Below, one piece after another: positions 7,789 through 13,946 of a DNA stretch of 33,227 nucleotides; the first letter of the stretch is position 1, and each line of letters opens with the position of its first letter. The notes under the pieces were generated by a model that searched no databases, was not told the DNA's origin, and saw only the letters and a program-made list of their open reading frames with translations. The stretch is from assembly GCA_021776055.1 (NCBI GenBank), contig JAJFGP010000061.1, forward strand, positions 1 to 33,227. The letters run 5' to 3'. Made by a program: the position numbers and the translations under genes. This DNA comes from Kiloniellaceae bacterium. GTDB lineage: Bacteria; Pseudomonadota; Alphaproteobacteria; Kiloniellales; J153.

Positions 7789-7936
7789 GCTTGCCTCTGC
7801 GTTCCGCGATCACGTGTGACGCTAGTCATCGCCTGGCATACCGGCTTGGTCAAGCGGTGCGAATGCTGCGTTGAATACCTTTAGGTGCGCAATTGGTCTC
7901 CCTGGTGCTCCGCCCACAATGCTGCTGGGTTGACGG

Positions 7937-8638
7937 TCAGGCGGCGTGCGAGAGCGCCTTGTCCACCTGCTTGATCTGGGCCTCGACCGAGATTTTCCGG
8001 AACGAGGTGATGTCGCACCTACGGTCCTCGAACGCATCCACGTCGGGGTGTTTTGTCTGCCGATCCGCCATCGTGGAATCGCGTTCCCCTACCAGTTCCT
8101 CGATCTGTGGACGGAACAGACGCAGCATGGCGGTGACCCAGATGTTGGCGGGCCAGGACGGCCAGCCGAGATCCATCTCGAAGCGGTCCAGCATCTTTAC
8201 GACGTCATCTGCCGTGTACCAGTTGTCGGCGGTGACCCAGCGGTTGGTTGTGAAGAGGCCAATGGGGAACCCGGCGCGATCCATGGAGATGGCGATGAGA
8301 TGGCTGAGTTTGTCGTCTCGTTCTTTCATGTAGGCGGCTTTGGACTGTTTGATCGGGCGGCACTCGTTCGGCATGCCCTTTTCTCTGAGGAAAGTATGAA
8401 AGTGGCCGTGCTCCCCTTTCCTGTGGGAATGGTAGTAAAATTGAGAGTGCGTTTCCGAATCGTACACGTCGCCCTTGGGATAGTGGTCAAGCTCGTAGAA
8501 TTCCCCCTGTCCGCGAAGAATTTCGGCGACAACATTCGTGCCGCTTTTTTGGAGTACTCGGTAACACTCCACGATCTGTTCACCGGCGGTCGCCATCGCC
8601 TCTAGCTGCTCGCGGGGCAATTCTTTCACGCCCACCAT
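7937..8638 (-). CDS. DUF6969 family protein, histidine-rich
   Basis: This protein of 233 residues matches what I know as DUF6969, a conserved family without an assigned function. Conserved-looking blocks are ELDHYPKGDVYD, SQFYYHSHRKGEHGHFHTF, HLIAISMDRAGFPIGLFTTN, WVTADNWY and GWPSWPANIWVTAMLRLF. His at 52, 64, 70, 72, 77, 79 and 81, with nearby Asp/Glu, could form a metal site. No signal peptide or membrane segment is seen, so it should be cytoplasmic. ATG 8638 is chosen because a G-rich Shine-Dalgarno (aaaggggggg) lies about 6 nt upstream; a TTG at 8671 is the only longer choice. The C-terminal 40 residues are charged and look variable. Confidence 0.75.
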   Translation of the reverse strand: MVGVKELPREQLEAMATAGEQIVECYRVLQKSGTNVVAEILRGQGEFYELDHYPKGDVYDSETHSQFYYHSHRKGEHGHFHTFLREKGMPNECRPIKQSKAAYMKERDDKLSHLIAISMDRAGFPIGLFTTNRWVTADNWYTADDVVKMLDRFEMDLGWPSWPANIWVTAMLRLFRPQIEELVGERDSTMADRQTKHPDVDAFEDRRCDITSFRKISVEAQIKQVDKALSHAA

Positions 8639-8660
8639 CTGCGCCCCCCCTTTCCCGGAC

Positions 8661-8689
8661 CCGCGGTTCAAATGACCGCGGTTGGGTCA
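8661..8689. promoter_or_regulatory. Overlapping dyads upstream of the DUF6969 gene
   Basis: Two inverted repeats overlap here. One is ccgcggt (8661-8667) with accgcgg (8675-8681). The other is tgacc (8673-8677) with ggtca (8685-8689). They start 23 bp upstream of the DUF6969 start codon and could be an operator, but no consensus is recognised. Confidence 0.3.
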
Positions 8690-8744
8690 TCGGCATTAGA
8701 CATGCCCAATACGGGGCAGAGGATTGATCTGGATCAGTCCCCCT

Positions 8745-8759
8745 GTTCACGATTTGTTG
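8745..8759. promoter_or_regulatory. Near-match to the alphaproteobacterial LexA (SOS) box
   Basis: GTTCACGATTTGTTG fits the alphaproteobacterial SOS consensus GTTC-N7-GTTC except for the last base. It lies about 95 bp ahead of the first copy of the uvrD leader. uvrD is a common SOS gene, so the site may once have served uvrD. A single near-match of this size can occur by chance. Confidence 0.3.
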
Positions 8760-8818
8760 AAAGCGAACACAGAAACCGCCGATATCCGGCATTGGGCAAG
8801 GGCAGAAGTGTCGATGAC

Positions 8819-8858
8819 TCCCCGCCGCTCCGGCGCTATATAAGGGGCAGCACGATGG
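8819..8858 (+). repeat. Direct repeat copy 1 of the uvrD translation leader
   Basis: This 40-bp segment differs from bases 9669-9708 at one position (c at 8836, t at 9686). It holds a small dyad (cgccg-ctc-cggcg, 8823-8835), TATATAAGGGG and an ATG at 8855. Copy 2 is the authentic start of uvrD, exactly 850 bp downstream. Homology stops abruptly at both ends. Confidence 0.95.
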
Positions 8859-8884
8859 CTCGATCCCAAGAACGTCGTAAATAG
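8855..8884 (+). CDS. Nine-codon mini-ORF created by the uvrD leader copy
   Basis: The ATG of leader copy 1, with the same AAGGGG ribosome-binding site that serves uvrD, opens a frame of nine codons (MARSQERRK) and stops at TAG 8882-8884. The stop lies 8 bp before the lipoprotein start at 8893, and the stop codon is part of that gene's Shine-Dalgarno (TAGGAG). It could be translated as a leader peptide coupling translation into the lipoprotein gene. It may equally be a by-product of the duplication. Confidence 0.35.
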   Translation: MARSQERRK

Positions 8885-8892
8885 GAGTTTGT

Positions 8893-9522
8893 ATGCAAGC
8901 AATTAGGCTCGCATTCATGGCTATGGTCGTTGCGATGCTTTCCGGTTGTGCGGCCGACTCCGCCGTTCGGATGAACGGGAGTGCTCCAAGAACACTTACG
9001 CTGAGTGCTGCTGACCTTGACGGCGTTCTAATTGTCGGCATGCCAAGGGGGGCTCGCAAGGTCAATACTCTGGTGTTTCACTCATATGATCCGGTGAGCA
9101 ACTTGTTGATCTCACCTGAAAAAGGAGGGCAGGTCTTCGAGCTTTCTGGCGGTGGTACCTTGTTCGACGTTGTCGATACAGTTGGTCGCGTCCAATACAT
9201 TCTTCAGCGCATCCCGCTAGGATCATATTACCTGACGACTGTATATTGGGGCCCCTATGGTCGAACGCTATTGACGGAGGGTTCGGTGGCCGTCGAAGTG
9301 CAATCCGGCACTGCGAGATATGTCGGGAATCTGGAATTTCGCACACCGGTCCTTATCTTTCAGGATGTTACAATCCGGTTGGGTTCGAGGCACGATTCGG
9401 CTGCCCGGAGCTTCTTGGCAAAGTATCCAGGGATCGCTGTTGAGATGCAAAATCAAACACTGCAGATATTCAAGCTTAACTGTGTGCTCGATGACGGGAT
9501 CAAAGCCTGCTACGCGCCTTGA
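8893..9522 (+). CDS. Orphan outer-membrane-type lipoprotein of unknown function
   Basis: This 209-residue protein has a lipoprotein signal (AFMAMVVAMLSGC) with lipobox LSGC and Cys19 as the acylated residue; Ala at +2 suggests outer-membrane sorting. The mature part is beta-rich: TLVFHSYDPVSNLL, then IPLGSYYLTTVYWGPYGRT and SVAVEVQSGTARYVGNLEF. That last pattern (a strand, then an intake phrase such as VxVxxGxxxYxG) recalls the Ig-like/DUF2846-type lipoprotein domains, but this is only a resemblance. Two Cys near the end (LNCVLDDGIKACYAP) could form a disulfide. The gene is visibly less GC-rich than its neighbours and lies between two copies of the uvrD leader, pointing to acquired cargo. SD TAGGAG precedes the ATG by 5 nt. 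Confidence 0.75.
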   Translation: MQAIRLAFMAMVVAMLSGCAADSAVRMNGSAPRTLTLSAADLDGVLIVGMPRGARKVNTLVFHSYDPVSNLLISPEKGGQVFELSGGGTLFDVVDTVGRVQYILQRIPLGSYYLTTVYWGPYGRTLLTEGSVAVEVQSGTARYVGNLEFRTPVLIFQDVTIRLGSRHDSAARSFLAKYPGIAVEMQNQTLQIFKLNCVLDDGIKACYAP

Positions 9523-9668
9523 AACATAACCAAAATTTTGTTGGGCTTTAGGATATCCGATTCTGGGCTTCGATCGGGGTTCGTCATTAACCAGTGAGCG
9601 CTTCTTGATCAGTGTCCGCTGAAGTTTCAGCCGATACCAACAGACTGTCACCACAATCTCGCCCCTCG

Positions 9669-9708
9669 TCCCCGCCGCTCCGGCGTTATATAAGGGGCAG
9701 CACGATGG
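9669..9708 (+). repeat. Direct repeat copy 2: authentic uvrD leader
   Basis: This is the second copy of the 40-bp repeat (see 8819-8858). It contains the dyad at 9673-9685, TATATAAGGGG with the Shine-Dalgarno, and the uvrD start codon at 9705. Perfect preservation of the ribosome-binding site and start codon in both copies is notable. Confidence 0.95.
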
Positions 9709-11987
9709 ATCAGCCCCCGCTCAGCGATAGTCCCGATGCGACGCATCCGCATCTCGCCGCCCTTAATCCGGCGCAGCGGGAGGCGGTGTTGACGGTCGAT
9801 GGGCCGGTCTTGGTGCTTGCCGGGGCGGGGACGGGCAAGACGCGGGTTCTGACCACACGGCTGGCGCATTTGCTGCTTACCGGGCGGGCGCATCCGGGGC
9901 AGGTGCTGGCGGTGACCTTCACCAACAAGGCGGCGCGGCAGATGAAGGACCGGGTGGCCGGGCTGCTCGGTCGGCCGGTGGAGGGCTGGTGGCTGGGGAC
10001 GTTTCACGCCATCGCCGCGCGTATCTTGCGCATGCATGCGGAGAAGCTTGGCCTGCAAACGAACTTCACCATCCTCGATACGGACGACCAGTTGCGCCTG
10101 TTAAAGCAGGTGCTGACGGCGGAGAACATCGACGACCGCAAGCATCCGGCACGGGTAGTTCTGTCCGCCATCGATCGCTGGAAGGACCGGGGCCTGACGC
10201 CGGAAAGCGTCTCGGCGGGGGAGGCGGGGGATGTCGCCGGGGGCCGCGGTGTCGCCATCTATGCCCTCTACGAGGATCGCCTGCGCGCCCTCAACGCCTG
10301 CGATTTCGGCGATCTGATTCTGCACAACCTGACGCTTTGTCAGAAGTTTCCCGAGGTGCTGGCGGATTTCCACCGGCGCTTCCGCTATCTGCTGGTGGAC
10401 GAATACCAGGATATCAACGTGGCCCAATACCTGTGGCTGCGGCTGCTAGCGCGGGGGCACAACAACCTGTGCTGCGTCGGCGACGACGATCAGTCGATCT
10501 ACGGCTGGCGCGGCGCCGAGGTGGACAACATCCTGCGCTTTGAAAAAGATTTTCCCGGCGCCAAGGTGGTTCGGTTGGAGCGCAACTATCGCTCCACCGG
10601 ACGCATTCTGGCTACCGCTTCGGGCCTGATCGCTCACAACGAGGGGCGTTTCGGCAAGACCCTGTGGACCGAGGGGGAGGAAGGGGACAAGCTGCGCGTG
10701 CGCGGCTTGTGGGATGGCGAGGCGGAGGCGCGTTTCGTCGGTGAGGAGATCGAGTCCCTGCAGCGCCACGGCGAAAGCCTGGCGACCATGGCCATCCTGT
10801 TGCGTACCGGCGCGCAAAGCCGCGAATTCGAGGAACGGTTCCTGACCTTGGGCCTGCCGTACCGTATCGTTGGCGGTGCGCGGTTTTATGAGCGTATGGA
10901 AATTCGCGACGCGATGGCGTATTTGCGGGTTATCGAGTCGCCAAGTCATGATCTGGCCTTCGAGCGCGTCCTGAACAAGCCCAAACGCGGCCTGGGCGAG
11001 GCCACCGTGCGGGCCCTGCACGAGGCGGCACGGGCCACGGAAATCCCCCTCATGGAGGCGGCACGGCGCCTGGTGGGCACCGACGAGCTGCGCCCGGCGG
11101 CGCGGCGTTCGCTGACCGGACTGCTGGCCGATTTCGACCGCTGGCGGGACTTGTTGGCGCACCTGCCGCACACCGAGGTGGCCGAGGTGGTGCTCGATGA
11201 GTCCGGCTATACCGGGATGTGGATGAACGACAAATCGGCAGACGCGCCGGGCCGCCTGGAGAATCTCAAGGAACTGATCAATGCCATGGCCGACTTCGAA
11301 AGTCTGGCCGGCTTCCTCGAACACGTGGCCCTGGTCATGGATTTGAACGAGGCGGAAGGCGGGGAGATGGTCAGTGTCATGACCCTGCATGCCGCCAAGG
11401 GCCTGGAGTTCGATACGGTATTCCTAGCCGGCTGGGAGGAGGGGCTGTTTCCCAATCAGCGCGCCCTCGACGAAAGCGGTGCACGCGGGTTGGAGGAAGA
11501 GCGGCGGCTGGCCTATGTGGGCCTGACCCGGGCGCGCCAGCGGGTAATCCTTAGCTTCGCCGCCAACCGGCGGCTGCACGGCTCGTGGACGCCGGCCATC
11601 CCCTCGCGCTTTGTCGACGAGCTGCCGAAAGAGCACATCGAGGTGGAAAGCGATCAGGGGCTCTACGGCGCGCCGGTGCCCGGTGCGGGTAGCGGGTTTG
11701 GCGGTGGCAGCAATTTCACCGAGTGGGGGGCGAATCGCTGGAGCCCCGGCATGACCCGCGCCCGCGCGCGGCAGCCGGACGGCGCCGCGACTTTCGCCAC
11801 CACGGTTCGTGTCATCGAAAACGATCCCGTGGGTGGCTTTGTCCGAGGGGGGCGAATTTTTCACCGCAAGTTCGGCTATGGCACCGTGGCCGAGGTCGAG
11901 GGGGACCGGTTGGATATCGATTTCGACAAGGCAGGGCGCAAGAAAGTCATCGCCAGTTTTGTCGTGCCCGAGGATCAGGCGGGCTGA
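9705..11987 (+). CDS. uvrD: ATP-dependent DNA helicase UvrD/PcrA (SF1A)
   Basis: This 760-residue 3'-5' helicase acts in nucleotide excision repair, mismatch repair and removal of RecA filaments. All SF1 motifs are visible: Q motif LNPAQREAVL, Walker A GAGTGKT at residues 40-46, motif Ia TFTNKAARQMK, Walker B DEYQDIN, motif III GDDDQSIYGWRGA, motif IV NYRST, motif V VMTLHAAKGLEFD and motif VI YVGLTRARQRV. The C-terminus carries a Tudor-like tail (RIFHRKFGYGTVAEVEGDRL) as in PcrA/UvrD, which binds partner proteins. ATG 9705 behind AAGGGG is the start; the open frame continues upstream only through the leader repeat. It overlaps prmA at its stop codon. Confidence 0.97.
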   Translation: MDQPPLSDSPDATHPHLAALNPAQREAVLTVDGPVLVLAGAGTGKTRVLTTRLAHLLLTGRAHPGQVLAVTFTNKAARQMKDRVAGLLGRPVEGWWLGTFHAIAARILRMHAEKLGLQTNFTILDTDDQLRLLKQVLTAENIDDRKHPARVVLSAIDRWKDRGLTPESVSAGEAGDVAGGRGVAIYALYEDRLRALNACDFGDLILHNLTLCQKFPEVLADFHRRFRYLLVDEYQDINVAQYLWLRLLARGHNNLCCVGDDDQSIYGWRGAEVDNILRFEKDFPGAKVVRLERNYRSTGRILATASGLIAHNEGRFGKTLWTEGEEGDKLRVRGLWDGEAEARFVGEEIESLQRHGESLATMAILLRTGAQSREFEERFLTLGLPYRIVGGARFYERMEIRDAMAYLRVIESPSHDLAFERVLNKPKRGLGEATVRALHEAARATEIPLMEAARRLVGTDELRPAARRSLTGLLADFDRWRDLLAHLPHTEVAEVVLDESGYTGMWMNDKSADAPGRLENLKELINAMADFESLAGFLEHVALVMDLNEAEGGEMVSVMTLHAAKGLEFDTVFLAGWEEGLFPNQRALDESGARGLEEERRLAYVGLTRARQRVILSFAANRRLHGSWTPAIPSRFVDELPKEHIEVESDQGLYGAPVPGAGSGFGGGSNFTEWGANRWSPGMTRARARQPDGAATFATTVRVIENDPVGGFVRGGRIFHRKFGYGTVAEVEGDRLDIDFDKAGRKKVIASFVVPEDQAG

Positions 11988-12847
11988 GTACCGATTCACC
12001 CCTGACGTGGTGTGTACGCCTGCTGGCACCGGCCGGCGCATTGCCTCTGGTCGAGTTGGCCTTGGAAGACCTGGGGGGAGCGGTTGTGACCGATCACCAA
12101 CCGGCGGCCGAGGTTATCCCAATCGCTATCTATTTAGAGGACAAGCCGGATCGCGCTCGTGTCGTCGCGCTGCTTGCGGCGGCCGGGGTGGCGGCGCCGG
12201 ATATGACGATCGAGGCGTTGCCCGATACGGACTGGGTGGCGGAAAGCCAGAAGGCGTTGCCGCCGATTCAGGCTGGGCCGTTTTACGTATACGGCTCCCA
12301 TGTCACGGCGCTGCCCCTGGCGGACAGCATTCCGCTGTTGATCGATGCTAACGCGGCCTTTGGCACGGGCCGGCACGAGAGCACCGAGGGCTGTCTCGTT
12401 GTGCTGGCTGCCCTGGCGGAGGAACGGCGCGTTCAGCGGGCGCTGGATATGGGCTGCGGCTCCGGCATCTTGGCAATCGCTATCGCGAAGTTGTGGGACG
12501 CTTCGGTGCTGGCGGTGGACAACGATGCAAAGGCAGTTGGCGTGGCCGTGGAAAATGCCCGCATCAATAACGTTTCGTTGGCCATCGACGCGCGGCACGG
12601 GGACGGCTACCGTTGTGCGGCGGTCGGCCTCGGCGGGCCGTATGATCTGATTGTCGAGAACATCCTGGCGGACGCAATTTGCGCCATGGCGCCCGATCTG
12701 AGTCGCCATTTGGCGCCGGGCGGTGTTGCCGTGCTCTCTGGTCTGTTGGCGGAGCAGGCGGACCAGGTGCTGGCCGCGCACGCGCCTTTACGCCTCAAGC
12801 GCCAATGGCGCTTGGGCGATTGGGTCACGCTGGTTGTCGAGAAATAG
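11984..12847 (+). CDS. prmA: Ribosomal protein L11 methyltransferase PrmA
   Basis: PrmA trimethylates ribosomal protein L11 using S-adenosylmethionine. The catalytic domain is clear: FGTGRHESTEGCL, SAM-binding motif I LDMGCGSGILAIA, acidic strand end VLAVDNDAKAV, and IVENILADAICAM, the family's NILA motif. The N-terminal L11-recognition part (VRLLAPAGALPLVELALEDLG) is present. The start is uncertain because no in-frame ATG or GTG lies before that domain. CTG at 11984 overlaps the uvrD stop as CTGA and gives 287 residues, close to the family length. CTG 12002 or TTG 12041 are alternatives, the last trimming the first strand. The gene is evidently co-transcribed with uvrD and ends in a hairpin terminator. 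Confidence 0.9.
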   Translation: MSTDSPLTWCVRLLAPAGALPLVELALEDLGGAVVTDHQPAAEVIPIAIYLEDKPDRARVVALLAAAGVAAPDMTIEALPDTDWVAESQKALPPIQAGPFYVYGSHVTALPLADSIPLLIDANAAFGTGRHESTEGCLVVLAALAEERRVQRALDMGCGSGILAIAIAKLWDASVLAVDNDAKAVGVAVENARINNVSLAIDARHGDGYRCAAVGLGGPYDLIVENILADAICAMAPDLSRHLAPGGVAVLSGLLAEQADQVLAAHAPLRLKRQWRLGDWVTLVVEK

Positions 12848-12850
12848 AAG

Positions 12851-12890
12851 CCGGTCGCTGACCTTGCAATAAAGGCCGCGACCGGATTTT
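12851..12890 (+). terminator. Hairpin terminator of uvrD-prmA, possibly bidirectional
   Basis: An 8-bp arm ccggtcgc (12851-12858) pairs with gcgaccgg (12878-12885), extended inside by cc/gg across a small internal loop, and is followed by atttt on the plus strand. It starts 4 bp after the prmA stop and ends about 10 bp from the stop of the convergent DUF1127 gene, whose transcript would also meet it. Confidence 0.7.
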
Positions 12891-12895
12891 GATAG

Positions 12896-13654
12896 TTAGG
12901 CGGCGCCGGCTTGGGCTCGGTTCGCCGGATTGGCGATCCTGCGCTTGGCCATCACCTCGGGCACCCAGTCCACATCGCCCTTCACGTAGCCAAGGTCGGC
13001 CAACGTGGCACCATCCAGGCGGGCGATCTGCCCGGCAGCCAGGCGGCTAACGTGCCACTGACGCAGCGGCCGGACCGCGGTCTCAAGACGGGAAAGCAGC
13101 GCGTGCACAGGCGAGACGCTGGATTGGCCGGCGGGCACCTGTGCACTTCGCTTCTTCAGGATATTGTCCACCGCGGTTGGAATCTGACCGCGGGAAATGC
13201 CGATATCAGCCAGGACCCGGTCGGGCAGCTGCTCCAACTCGCGGATCGTCGCTCGACGCAACCGGGCGCTGCGCACTCTGGCGGTCAAAGTCTGCACAGA
13301 TGCCATGGCGGACGTGGTGCGATTCGGTTTGCCTGCTACTGGGCGTACCACTGGGCGCGCGGCCAACAGGGTCGCGATTTCAGCGATCTGATCGCGTCTC
13401 AGGCCGATGTCCTCCAGCATGCGATCGCTCAGGCTTTGCAGCTGTTTGATCGTCTGCCGGCGGCGCCGGGCGCGGACCAGAGACGACTCTCGGACAGCGC
13501 GGCCGATGGCGGCGAAGCCACGACTGGTCATGCTGGCCAGGGTCTCGGCGCGCAGGAGGCGTCCTCGGTTGATCAGGGTCTGGACATCGGTGGCGCTGGC
13601 CAAAGCGGGCGCCAGTCGGTCAAGCTCGGTATTCAGGTCGGATAGGCGGGTCAT
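12896..13654 (-). CDS. Protein with three tandem DUF1127 (YjiS-like) motifs
   Basis: DUF1127 proteins are usually 45-80 residues with one Arg-rich motif ending in L-x-D-I-G. This 252-residue protein has three: about residues 62-92 (RRRRQTIKQLQSLSDRM, LEDIGLRRDQI), 128-159 (RLRRATIRELEQLPDRV, LADIGISRGQI) and 195-230 (PLRQWHVSRLAAGQIA, LADLGYVKGDV). The third is the most divergent. The N-terminal 60 residues are helical and unassigned. Single-domain members have been linked to RNA turnover and to phosphate, carbon and nitrogen physiology in alphaproteobacteria; no such role can be read here. No signal peptide or membrane segment is seen. ATG 13654 follows GGAGAG by 6 nt. It is divergent from pepP. 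Confidence 0.8.
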   Translation of the reverse strand: MTRLSDLNTELDRLAPALASATDVQTLINRGRLLRAETLASMTSRGFAAIGRAVRESSLVRARRRRQTIKQLQSLSDRMLEDIGLRRDQIAEIATLLAARPVVRPVAGKPNRTTSAMASVQTLTARVRSARLRRATIRELEQLPDRVLADIGISRGQIPTAVDNILKKRSAQVPAGQSSVSPVHALLSRLETAVRPLRQWHVSRLAAGQIARLDGATLADLGYVKGDVDWVPEVMAKRRIANPANRAQAGAA

Positions 13655-13946
13655 TCTCAACTCTCCGTACGATTACGCGCACCCCTTGGTGCGCGGCAGA
13701 CCCAAATCGGGCCGTAACTCCTCTTTCCGTTGTCAGGAAGATAACCATGCGTTGGCTAAAATTCGAGCGATCTTTTTGCACCGCAGCATTGCAATAAATG
13801 AATAGGTAACAATGAATTAATCTTAGTTTCTAGTTTATGATACTGCGAGGCAGCAAATGCCCCTTGGCGGGCCGCTTGCCAGGGTTCGGGACGCTGTTTA
13901 GCTTGGCCCACGGGGAATCTTGGAACCACGAGGGGGCCCCTGGCCC

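Noticed and set aside
8837-8845. TATATAAGG in the leader repeat as a -10 promoter element
   Set aside because: No -35 hexamer is present at a proper distance in either copy, and it overlaps the Shine-Dalgarno, so transcription from it would give an almost leaderless mRNA.
8580-9065. Minus-strand open frame overlapping the DUF6969 start and the lipoprotein gene
   Set aside because: It conflicts with two better-supported genes and shows no recognisable domain or RBS.
10446-11390. Long open frame on the minus strand (314 codons) inside uvrD
   Set aside because: It lies opposite a fully conserved helicase gene; its composition is that of an antisense shadow in GC-rich DNA and it shows no domain.
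11723-11983. Upstream extension of the PrmA frame starting at an ATG inside uvrD
   Set aside because: The extension is Arg/Gly-rich out-of-frame translation of uvrD and would add about 87 residues absent from PrmA proteins.
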